Assembly: GCA_963662175.1 (NCBI GenBank)
Contig: OY759217.1
Location: 50,134,108-50,198,107, forward strand
Origin: Aradus depressus
Taxonomy: Eukaryota; Arthropoda; Insecta; Hemiptera; Aradidae
DNA length: 64,000 nt
Direction: 5' to 3'
The notes under the pieces are model-generated. The model made no database searches. It was not told the DNA's origin and saw only the letters and a list, made by a program, of their open reading frames with translations. Position 1 is the stretch's first letter. Each line of letters starts with the position of its first letter. Of this stretch, positions 1-12,800 are shown in pieces. Made by a program: the position numbers and the translations under genes.

Positions 1-728
1 GACTTCGTATTAGAGATTTTCGCGTAATTCCCTTAAATAATTTGACATGTATTTGAAAAGGAAGGTTATAATTGTAGATTGATTAAAGAACTGGAAATCG
101 ATAGTTCAAGTAAGAGCTGTACGTCGATAGTACAAGTAATCGATCCAAGAGAAAACAAAGTATATTTTCTTACTTGGAATTTTACTATAACATATAGATT
201 ATGTAAAACTTAAAAAACTGTATTATTTTTTTTTCAAATTTATTTCAAATGGTTTCTGTTTATGATTTTAATTCTCTATTTGAACAAACTATAGATCTTG
301 CTTGAAAAAAATCACTGAAAAACTTAGATGTTCGATAGTACACATCTATATAAATTTTCCCCTTCTCATCAAGAAAAAAAAATTGAGAGAGCACCCTGGC
401 TGGCAAGTTTTAATAATGGTTTTCGAAATGGTTGGCCGTTACCCTCCCCTAAAACAAATTTCTGTATGTTGCTCACAGTTTCCCCGCTTTTCTATCGTTC
501 GCGTTGTTTTATTGTATTTCTTACGGCCATCGAATACCGCTCTTTCAGTTTTTGTTCCAATTATTTATTATGGGATTTTTTTTTTTTTTTTAACAGATTA
601 GTTCAACAATGTTGTATCGATTTCATTCCTATCGATTAAATGTTTAACCTTTAGTTCCCTCTCCCGGAGTTAGTTTCGTTATCGGTTGTAAGTTGTTTTC
701 GTGTAGTTATGAATACGTATTGTAAAAC
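1..728. other. Upstream region of CDK11
   Basis: AT-rich sequence with homopolymer T runs. I saw no convincing TATA box, initiator or coding exon. Small open frames at 302-639 look like chance frames. The 5' UTR presumably occupies the last part before the ATG at 729. Confidence 0.4.
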
Positions 729-829
729 ATGAGTCTTTCCCGTTTAATGGATGTAGACGATCAAATTGAAGAGGGCGAATTGAAGCGATCACCTATTGTT
801 TTTTCTGCACCTTCAGTGGAATCTTTAAG
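729..829 (+). CDS. Cdk11: CDK11 exon 1
   Basis: Starts [11 protein letters not shown] and contains an acidic EEGE stretch. The donor AAG|gtaact leaves two bases of a codon that exon 2 completes as Ser. The transcription start is not identifiable, so an upstream non-coding exon is possible. Confidence 0.85.
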
Positions 830-3800
830 GTAACTTTATTCAGTCAATTGTTTTTATAAATAAAGTGTGATCATTATTTTGAATTTCATACTAATTTATG
901 TCCATCTATTATGTTTAATTTTAGTTTATCTGATGAAGATACAGTTGATCCTTTGGAAATAAAACCTCCACAAATTCATGTCCACAAGCGTCCAAGAAAA
1001 AACAAGCATTCCTCATCCTCAAAACATGTTAGTTCTTTTCATTTACTTTTTTTCTTTTATTTTACTGAAATATTTGATTTAATTTTCATACCGTTTCTCT
1101 TTTTTTTTTATCAAGAATTCTACCGAGCATAGAAAAAAACACCACCATTCTCGATCCCACAGAGAAGAACGGAGACATCATCATAGGTAATTATAATTTC
1201 TATGTTATTCTCTGGTTTAAAATATATTAGTTGTTTATGGATGTGGGTTATTTTTGGCATTATGTGCTACTGTATGATTTGCTTCTTATCAAAATCTACT
1301 ATGTTTATTCAATATGCTAGTTGAAGGAGAAAATGTTGGAGTAGAAGTTCACTTTATGCAATTATGTCATCAAGTTGACGATTTACAAACAAATGTGGAA
1401 TATTGATATCAGTGGGATCCTTTCCATTATCGGACCCATTGTCCTTTTCTTGACCGATTACAGACTGTTTTTTTTTCATTAAAAAGAAATAATTAAACAT
1501 TATCAAAGAGCCTTAAATAGAAAAAATTACACGTCACTTTACAAATCACTTTGCCAGGGGTCTTCTTTGTCATAATCTTTTCAAACAAGCCTTCATTTCT
1601 GTGGTACACAAATAAGAGTGTACATCAGTAGAGGCCCACAATTTCAAATCTATATTTCGAATCCTCCGATTCCAATTCTTAAGAGGAAAAATTGTACCAA
1701 TTTAGACCGGAAAATTTGAAATTTATGTATTACAATTGGTTTGAATTACAATATTTTTTATTTTGTAAAAAAAAAAAGTAGAAAAACTGACGGGCCTCGT
1801 ATGGAAGTTTAGGCATCGGACTTCCGTTTGGGCCCGACAATGAGAGTGTGGATTCATTGAACTGTATCAGTCGGTATGAGTATTTTGGAGAGCTAACATC
1901 TGCTTATAATAGTTATGTTCAACCTCTTTAATTTATACCAAAGTTTAAAGAGTGTAAAAAAGTGGGAAATTTGATGTCCTGGTCAAAGTTTTTTTATGCA
2001 AATTATTGTTGTTGTTTATTGGGATTACCCTGGGGTATGTTCTATACTTTAGTTTATTTAAACTTTTTGTGATTTGTTACAAATACAAACTACTTCAGAA
2101 TAACATGTACTGCTTTACTAAAAGGACCGATGGAATGGTCAACATTTTATCCATTTGTGGGGGCCTATTTGGAAGTTTGACGCTAAGCCTAAACTTACAG
2201 GTCCTACATTTTTTCTTTAATTTTTTTTACAAAGTAACAATTATTCTAACTTTAACCAATTGTTTAAACATAAATTTCAAAGTCTACTGTACAAATTGAT
2301 ATAATTTTTTCTTAAAAATTAAATTGGAAGGAACGAAATATCGATTTGAAATTGCTGACTCATACTGAAATTCACCCTAAACAAGAATTCAGATTTTTCT
2401 TTTTACGCAATTTCACTTTTTTTTTTTTCACACATCTTCCCTCCGTCGGTATGGGCTCCTGTAGTTGGGTCCACAAAGTTGTTACTCTGGTTTACCATGA
2501 AATATATAAAATTGTGGGGGAGTTCATTTCAAACCTGAAATTGGGACCTCCAACTTTAAGAGGATGGGTCAAAACATGCGCAGAACTTGTAAAAAATAAA
2601 AGACAGGAAATATAATTGAGAACGATGGGTATCTGTCCTTCCCGACACAATAGAACACATCGTGAAATACATTTTTGTCTAATAAATAATTAATTAAAGA
2701 GAGTGCTCCTAGTTGCGAAGTGAGTATCATGAGGTTGTCAGGCTAGTGTTTCCTCTTAGCTAAGGGTCTGTTCTTGTTCCCAATCTAAATTCGGTTATAC
2801 TTGCATGAAACTAACTTTGTCTTGATCGTCTTGTTGAACAGTTCCCTAACAAAGAACATGTGGCTCGGTTGTGAGTTGATGCAAATGAACTTACATGTAA
2901 ATCTACAGCATTGCAATTCAATCGTAACTAACCTCATTGGGCTCATTTCAACAATGTTGCTAGTGGGAGAAATTTTCAAGGATTGGACAGTGAAAATAGT
3001 GTGTGCAGTTCATAAGAAATGTGATCCTTTGTAGTGTGCGAATTACAGAACGATGATCCTGTTGAATTGTGCTTTTAAAATATTATGGAGCTTACACAGT
3101 ACTTAAGGCTGTTGGGTGGGGGGAACATCGACTTAAGACAAGCGACTTCCGCAGAGATAGAGCAAGGATGGGCCAGAGCTTCAGCTTGATGCAATTCCTG
3201 GAAAGTCCCTGGAGTTTGGGATTCATACCCAGCATCTGTTAATGGATTTTAGGGCTTTATTTAATTTAAAGCTGAAACAAAATTTATTAATAATTAATAT
3301 TTACAATAATTCAATTTAGTATTTCTAAAAAGGGTTTATTTGACATTATTTTCTACATATTTTATGCGTAATGGCTCAACCGAGTTTTTCTTAACATGGT
3401 TATTCTACTTTTATTCTAATTATTATTTATTTATTTTTCTCAGAGATAGAAGTACTCTAAAAGATGAGGCTGCCCGCGCCCGGGAGGAAGCTCTTCGAAG
3501 CCGTCGGCGAGATCATGAGGGCCGGCGGGAGGAGAGACGCCAGGAAGAACAGCGTCTTGTTGAAGAGCAAAAATTGAGAGAAGAACAAAAATTCCGAGAA
3601 GAAAAGGACAAGTTGAAGAAAGAGGAAGCACTGAGACGAAATCGGGAGATCGAGAGAGATCTGAGGGACAAACTGGAGAAGAGGCGACACATGACGGTCA
3701 AGGACAGTAAGGAGAAAGAGAAGGACAGCAAGGAGCGGGAGGAGAGAGAAGTGCGGAGACAGCGGCTGATGGAGGCGGAGCGGGTGAAGGAGACCTACAA

Positions 3801-6800
3801 GAAGGACATAGAGGAGCGACGGCTACGGCGGGAGGCGAGGGAGCGGAGCCGGAGTCGCGAGAGGAAGCTAGGTAGGTCCTTGTTACCTCCCCACATCGTG
3901 TGAGGGAACTTATCTAGTCTATCGAAAATACCATGTTTTCTAACCTCTTTTAGGCCGGGGAATTATCGAGACACACAGATATGATTTTTTTTTTCATATT
4001 TGGATTCTAGGGGTCGGAAAACATGAAATTCCTGTGAAAATCGGACATCAAATTTTTGACCTATTGCATAAATTCCCCTATAATACTTACAGTAGGGAAA
4101 CTAACTCCCGAAAAAATGACATTTGGAAGAGGAGTCTGTGGATGCAGAATCTTATAGCGTATCCCTATTTCAGCCAAAATTATGCACAGAGAACCTCTCG
4201 TCCCAACAAAATATGCAATATTGCACAGATATGTTGAAGCGAAAATTATAGCTAGAAAAATTAAGATTTGTCAGGTTTAGTTGAAGCTGATTTTACTAAT
4301 TCTTGTTATAGTTTCTTTAGAAACAAAGAAATGAAAATGGCAGAAATATGGAGGTGCGCCATGCCACCTAACAGAGTAGATGTGTCTACACTAATTTTGG
4401 ATAGAATCTCACTGTGAACTTTCCCAATAGTATTTACTCTCTCGAATGAGGGGAGTGGCGTCAAAAGTTCGGTTCTATTCAGTACCGACCTTTTAAATTG
4501 AATATTTAATCAATATTATGGATGGTCTGCCGACATTATACAAAAATATTTTGCTCTTTACTCATCTAGATTAATTTTTTGTAAACAGCTCATTCAAGGT
4601 GTGATTCAGTTGAGTTCATCAGAACACAATGCGGTAAATATATAACCAATACAATTCTGATTTTTTATTCCTGTAGCAAAGGTCGGCAACCTTTTTGCAC
4701 CTATGGGCCGCATTTTGTCGTTGATTTTCAAGTGCAGGCTCCATAACGAAAATAAGTATGTAAATTAAGCGCTAAAATATACTTAATTAGAGAAAATTTC
4801 ATATTTTTTGTTTTAGTTTATGAGTATCGCTCTTTCTTTTACAGTTTTGATTTTGATTTTTCTTAATAATATATTGTTTGTCATCTTGTGAGCTCTTTGA
4901 ACGGATCGTGCTAAGAGAAACGATATTATTTATATATTTAGGGCCAAGCTCTCTTATTTGAAATCTAACTTCACCAAAACTGTCAGATTTTTATGAAATT
5001 TAACATATATATATTACACATAAGTTCAAGAGTGCATAGATTCAGTATCGTATTTCTTAACTTTTTCTGTAGAAAAAGATAAGTTAAAAAGACTTGATAG
5101 ATTGTACGTGCAAATGTTGGTCGCCGCATTCAAGTCGGACAATTTAATTGATAAAAATTGAAATAAAATTCGTTGAATTGTCTCATAGAGTTAACCTTTG
5201 AGTGAAATTGTTTTGGATGAAATCGAAACAAGAGTTTTATAAAGAGAAGGGGGGTATTGTTTCCAACAAATCTTTACTTTCAAGAAAATCCCATTAATGA
5301 GAAGTGAAAATTACTCCATTTATTAATTAAAAATAAGAATCTATCCTATAAATCCTTATAAAATAAATAAAATATTTATTGTACTATTAATTTATACGAG
5401 AAAAATATTGTTAATAGATGTTCTATAGGTACATATGTACAATTGCAAAGACAATGGGAGTTATCAAATGCCAACTAGCAAATTGTTGGCATTTGATATA
5501 GCAATTTGTTATTTAATAAATTTGCAAGTAATCTCACTAAAATATATTACCATCTATATTTTACGTTTATATCCTTAGTATAACTATTTTTTATGTGCAA
5601 ACATTATTAACTCTTATTAAATTAATAATTGCATGGTACGAAAAACCCTTCGCTGCATTTTTGTCTTCCGATCGCCCAAGTGCTTCTCGAAAACTGACAA
5701 GATTTTACTGGTCGAAAGAAAAATTTGTAAATGTAAGTTGAAAACCGGAGCTCGGATCGGAAATCCCCCCTATTGTATGAGCTATTCTACTTAAGGTTCT
5801 CTTTGTTGTATAATAATAATAATTGAGGAGCGGTTTCTGTATGTATTGCATTATATTAGTGTGGTCTGATGTGAAACTGCTCTGAATTATATTTAAAAAA
5901 ACTGCTAAAACACGAAATTCATGTTGTGGCTTTTAATAAAACGCTCTACCTAAACTTATTTATGCATATTCATTCAACCCTGTTGAGTGATGTTTATTTG
6001 TACCTCTGAAGATGCTCTAAAAGACATTTTTTTTATAAAGAATCAATGTTTTCCTTCTAATTTGTATTATTTTGACCTGAAAAACGACAGGTATGAGCAG
6101 TTTTCTCCTTGTTTATCACATGCTCGCTTTCGTGGTATACATTGGTATGTTTTTCACGTTTTGTCCTTCCTCTATTGTATATTTTTTGTTTACAGAAGCG
6201 GAGCAGGCTGAGGCAGCGGCACAAGCTGCCCAGGCTCAGGCAGAGATGGAACAGGCAGGTCTGGTGGTGCTCTCTGATGAGTCACTGTCACCCGTCATCA
6301 TGGAGGTGGAGCAACAACAACAGCAGCAGCAGCAACAACACAGCAACTCTGACAGAGAGGAGGAGAGTCACAACGGAGCTCACTCCTCGGACGGCTCTTC
6401 AGGGGACACTCAGTCCTCCAGCTCTGTTACAGGTAGCCTGGCCCAATGTGCCTTTACCAATAACACTACACTTGAAATTCCGGGTAGTGGGATAGGAGAT
6501 TTATGTTCCAAATACGTCGGTTAATAAGAGCACTCCAATGGACGTGGTAGGTTTCCATTCAAGTTTTAAAACGTCCTTAGTATAAAGGCTTGGAAAAATT
6601 ACTAGTGAACAACACTGAATAATACCCATACTCATCTTACAAGTATATAGTTTTAATTTTGGCATCTTTTGGAAAAATACAATTACATTTTTACAATTTC
6701 TGTACTGCGTAACGCACCAGGTTGCCTGTGGCGACATATTTGGTTTCTTTAGAAACAAAGAAATGAAAATCGCAGGAATATGGCCATGCCACCTAACAGA

Positions 6801-9800
6801 GTACATCTGTCTACACCAATTTTGGATAGAATTTTCCCAATAGTATTTACTCTTTCTCGAATGAGGGGAGTGACGTCAAAAGTTCGGTTCTATTCAGTAA
6901 CGAGCTTTTAAATTAAATATTTAATCATTATTATGGATGGTCTGGCGACATTATATATTTGTTCTTTACTCATCTAGATTAATTTTTGTAAACAGCTCAT
7001 TCAAGGTGTGATTCAGTTGACCTCATCAGAACACAATGCGGTAAATATATAATCAATACAATTCTGATTTTTTATTCCTATAGAACAAGGGTCGGCAACC
7101 TTTTTGCACCTATGGGCCGCATTTTGTCGTTGATTTTCAAATGCCCCCTCTTTCCAAGATATACCACTTTTTTTCCCCTTATTGTAAGATAAAGATGACA
7201 CTAACCACCATATTGACGCCGATGAGCAGGAGTCTGTCTCGCCGTTCGATCCATCAGCAATCACTCACCTCGTCCATCCCAGCTCTTCTTCTGTCCTGTC
7301 TTTCTATTCTTCTTCCGCTATCTCTGGGGATCCATTCTTGGCTCATTTCTTGTCCACTCGAGCAAGATATTCTGCTGGGTGCCATTTTAATCTTCTTGAT
7401 TCGGTGTTGATCTTTATTCCCATGTTTTTCTTTATTGTGGCATTTCAACTATTTTGTTACTTTCTCAGTCAGAGCGTACAAATCTATATATCTGACCACC
7501 ATACATTTCTGCTGGGGAGACTTTTCTTTGGCTCCCTTGTTATATTCTTATAGTTAACCTCTTTTGATTGTATATCCCCTTCATCTGATTTTGCATGCTG
7601 ACTTTCAAATTTGACTAATGCACTATATTTTGTTGCAGAGTCGGACTCAGGGGAAGACGACGAAGAAGATAGCCCGGAGGAAGACAAGAGGACGGACAAA
7701 GACATGAAGGACCGGACTCCACCATTGCCGGCCCTCCAGACCGGTGAAGAGGAGGAGATGGAGTTGGCCAAGGACACCCTGCCTCCCTACCTCCCGGCCA
7801 TCCAGGGGTGTCGCAGTGTCGAGGAGTTCCAGTGTCTCAACAGGTCCTCCTCTCTTGCTTTAACATGTGATGTGACTAACTAGATACTAGATCGGGAAAG
7901 TTGTCTCCGAAGACAGGTTTAAAACCATTTTATTTCTCCGTCTTAGTTGACAAAGATCTCTCATTTTGATACGCCTAGTTCCAAAGTTGTGTGCATATTT
8001 GTTAAACGATATCTCTCACATCTCGTATCTATATTTTGCATAGTTTATTGGTGCATCGGACAGAAGCTTACTGTTTTTGGTAATCATTCAACCAGAGGAA
8101 AATATTTTGAAAAATTTAAAAGCCTAAGTACCATGACATTTCTCCTCTCATTGCATATATTTGTTTTTTTACGTTTGTTCTCAGTAGTCAGTTTTATTCA
8201 TTACCATTCATCCTTAGTTGCCAAAATGTAGAGTCCAAACACATTTTAAAGCTCGTTAAATAGTTATCAGTTTTTCTTTTTAGTTTCTATTAAATATTTT
8301 GAAATTTTCCGCGAGGACATTGATTTTTTTTTTACTACTGAAGTTTCGAATGTGAATTAATTATAAATTAACTTAATATAACTTTATATACATTTTCCAT
8401 AATAGTTGCTCCTTCTCTGTCAATATTTCGGGCTAATAGCATCTCCCTTCTTCAAATTATGAGCATTCATTCGGGGAGCCCGCAATTTAAAGCTTCATAT
8501 GTCAAAGTACGCACAAAAAACTAGATATCTTCATCTATTAGCCACAATTTGTATACGTAATTCCAAAACCCCATAAGGACGACACCTACCAATTTTTAGC
8601 CGAAGGCCAAAAAGAAGGTCGGGGGATCTCAACTCAAAACCCTAATAATTGCCATTGTAATGGGTTTTCTGTGAGGATTTAAAAGTCCCAGACTTTTCAC
8701 ATCAGTACATTGGCTTTAGAGGGAGTGCGGAAACTTAATTGATTAATTCGCGCTGCGGAAGTACATAGCCGGTGATTCAAAAAATACTTTTTCCTGCTGT
8801 ATTGTCAAAAAACTCGCTCAAGTTGAAAAATAAAAAGAAATTACCTTTTAAATCGTGTACGTTGGAGGCAACATGTTCGTGCACACTGAATGGTTTATTA
8901 TTAAATAAAAATATTTTTTTAAAGTTCATTGTTTTTCTTATGGTATTTAATTCTGTGTATTTGTTATGCTATAGGATAGAGGAAGGTACTTATGGAGTTG
9001 TGTACAGAGCTCGGGATAAGAGAACTGAAGAGATTGTGGCGCTCAAGCGGCTCAAAATGGAAAAAGAGAAGGAAGGCTTCCCCATCACGTCCCTCCGGGA
9101 AATCAACACACTTCTCAAGGTTCTGTAAAATATTTTATTTATATTTTAAACTATTTTTAGATTACCGCCTATTAGGAAACGCACTGATGTATTATTACAT
9201 AAAAACATAGATTGAAATATGAAGAGTTGTTGCGCCGGACATCCGTCTGTTAAACTCTTTTGGGTGACATTTTAGGACCACCCTGATGATAGATTTTCGT
9301 GAAACTGAATGAATGTATACACCGCTACTAGATTAGCATTGAGACATTGGTATAAAAGTTATGCTCCTATAAAGTTCCAACGTACAAATATATTTTTTTA
9401 TAGAAGATTTTGTCCGATTTGTATGAAATTCACTATTTGGGAGCTTGGGCATAAAAAAGTACCCCTTAGGATTTTCAGAAATTTAACTATAAGAGGTAGT
9501 TCACTTAAACAAATGTCCAAATTCTCCAATTTTGAGTGAGCTTTAAGTTAACGCAAGAACATTGAAACATACCATACACACAGTAATTATATTGAGTTGA
9601 GAATGCACTGTATCTAGTTAGTTATTGTGACTCATGGCCGGGGTTTAACGAGGGTCTTACGAGATCATACCGCCTACTACCAGAGCGCTCTTTTGTCGCT
9701 CTGGTGGACATGAGCCCGACTCTACTGTGAGAGTCTTACATTTTGGCGCCGGTAGCGTGCTAGCCTACTGACCTCAAGATCGCGGGTTCGAAAACCGGCC

Positions 9801-12800
9801 GAGGCCCTCTTAGGTTTTCTATCCTGGGAGGTAAAAAACCTTGAGCACGCCACCCTCCGGATGGGACGTTAAGCGATGGTCCCGAGCCTGTGCGAAGTCA
9901 GGTAATCGTTGAAGACCCTTACCCTAGGTGAATAAATTTAGGTAGGCAACATTTTGGACTCCCACACATGTCCAACAGTGACGAAAGAGCGCTCTGATAG
10001 TAGACGATATGTCTTCGGTAGTTAAAGTCCGGGCATGAGTCATAATAACTACCTTACATTTTGCCAAACCTAGGTTTGGTTACCTGAAGTGTATAGGGGT
10101 GTTTAACGAGTGCCTGACATCGCACAGGCTCGGGACCATTGCTTAACGTCCCATCCGAAGGACGGCGTGTTCAAGGATTTGTATCTCCCAGATAAAACCC
10201 TAAGGGCATCGGCCGGGTTTTGAACCCGCGATCTTGAGCTCCGCATGTTAGCACGCTGCCTTTGAGCTATCGGCGCGCCCCTATCTTCTTATTTTTCTTC
10301 GGAAAGCGCTCTACAATTTGCATGAGATGTGTGTATTACTTGGAATACCTTGGCTTCGTCGAGATTATCTTTTAAATACATATACTGATATTATATATAC
10401 AATTCCTATAGTATAAACTTACGCACACATTGATTTATTGTGTAGAGGCGGTGAACAATTTTTTCCGTTATATTGTGCTTATTTATCAACTTTTTGTTGC
10501 TGTTTTCAGGCCCAGCATCCAAACATAGTTACTGTCCGTGAAATAGTAGTTGGTAGTAATATGGACAAAATCTTCATTGTAATGGACTATGTCGAGCACG
10601 ACCTTAAATCATTGATGGAGACGATGAAACTGAAAAAACAGGCTTTTATACCCGGTAATTATGGTTTCATTTAGTTTTATCTGTAACAACTCAAGTTCAT
10701 ATGTTGCCTATGAAACTGCTTGAAAGATGTCTGGAGATTTCGCTAGTTTCTATAATAAAATACTACTAAATCTTTGATCTAATGGCAAAAATCTTAAGTA
10801 TTTGTACGGTTGAAAGCCAATAAGAGAAAACTAACAAGTACGTCCGCAAAATGCGCAAACTACACGTAAACAGGTCTATGTGCCTAGTTGAATGTGTCGG
10901 AGGAAAAGTATTGTTTTATATTTACGAATCGTTTTCAAATAGTCAAATCTTATATCTCGTAAGGTCGGATCGGAAATCCCAGCCTTAGCGAAAATCTCCA
11001 CTACCATATCCTTTATTTGAACCATCAGTTGGCTTTTTAGTTTCATGGTAATTGAGTTGTTAAGTACCCCCACCTCTGGTCCCCTTCCCACCTCCGATTT
11101 TACTAAAAATTATCTCCAAGCCGTGAGAAGTATTCTGATATAAAACTATCGAAGAAAATTGAATCCAGAACTCTGAAGAGAGAAATAAACTTAAATTTGG
11201 ACTACTCAAAAGACTACTAGACAAGCGATCTCAACTTCGCCTCAACCACAAACTGGGTGTCTACAAGACCGTAATCAGACCTACCTGGACGTATGACGTT
11301 CAGCTCTGGGGTTCAGCTAAGCCCTCACACACCAAAAGAATTCAAGCCATTCAAAATAAAATCCTCTGAATAATCACACAATGCCCTTACTACGTATCAA
11401 ACATAACCATCATGACCTGAACATACCATTCTTACACGAAGTTAGACAACAATTATACACAAATTTGCACAAGTTCACGACACATCCAAACACACTGGTG
11501 GAAGCCATGTCGGTCCGGTCCTTGCCGGGCGGGCCTCCTCGGCGACTGAATCGTCGTTGGCCGCGTGACCTCCTGCCTGAGGAGGACCCCTTAGGAAGCA
11601 GTGGTGTTGACCAGCCGTCTCAACAAGTGACTCTAGTGGAGTTTCTGTTTTTCTTTGTTGTGATTATATTTCCTAGTTGTGATGTAGTTCATAGTTGGAA
11701 ATTAAGCAATAAAGGTGAAAAAAAAAAAAAACTTAAAATAAATGTCACATAATCATTTTATTTTCGAAAAAAACAAAAACATTATTACAGGAATGTCAGG
11801 AGTTAGGCATGAATGGAAACATACGTATAAGGCGTAGCCTCTATTTCAAAGGACCCTTCAGAACAAAAACAGAAGGAAGCGGCCACCAAATAAAGATATC
11901 CAAGGTTTAGAGAAAGAGGGGAAACTTACATGTGAGTCGACCAGTTGCAAAACTCGTTAAATCACCTTTTTTTTCAATTTTGAGGTTATGGTATCAATGG
12001 ATTCGTCTTTTCAAGAGCTATCGATTAAATAGCTTTTCTTGGTTCAAAACCAGTTAGAAGTCATTCAAAACTACAGAGAAAGTTGTGAACAACTGCAAAA
12101 CCCGTCATTTATACTTTATCTACAGTTGCAAACCCCGTTAAAATATTTCAGGTTCAAAACTCGTCAATTCCTCTCAAGAAAAGATAGCGTCCTATCCTTA
12201 CAGAAGCAAAAACCGTTAAATATATGTTTTTAGACAATTATTGCAATCATTTTCCAGTTTAGACAATTAAATAACAATAAAATTTTATTTTTCTTATGTT
12301 AAACAACCTGCTGATTAGTGATATTATTAAATTCCAAAAATCAAAAAAGTAGTATTTTCTTGTAATGCAAAAAAAACTGCCGTGTTAGTAAGAGGAGAGC
12401 CTTTTTACAGTTTCGAGGCTGGACAGGCTAAGAGCATTTTTAAGAGAGGAAAAAGTCTGAAAAATAACGAACTGCTAGACATACATAAAGGGGTAATTGT
12501 TAAAACTAAAAAAATGGCTGACGTTAAGAGACTTCTTGCCTTGCATTTTGGGGAGCAATGGAAGGAAAATCCCAAACTTGATTATTATAGAAGAGTGTTA
12601 CATGAACAGGACGGAGCTGATTATTCTACTGTAACGATGAAGACGATTTAGATATTGGCCAAGAGGATGAAGACGAGCTAAGAATTTAGCCTGCTAATTT
12701 TAATATGATTTTACAAAAGGTGTAATGTTTTAACTTTTTTGCATAACGAAGTTTTGTTTATTTTAGAAACTTTTTTATTATTTCAGGTAGGTACCTATCT

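Noticed and set aside
302..639. Two overlapping small ORFs before CDK11
   Set aside because: No recognisable domain, AT-rich, and one frame lacks an ATG start; likely chance frames.
7141..7560. Possible extra CDK11 exon in intron 5
   Set aside because: Open frames exist in both strands but exons 5 and 6 already join in phase and the stretch matches no CDK11 segment.
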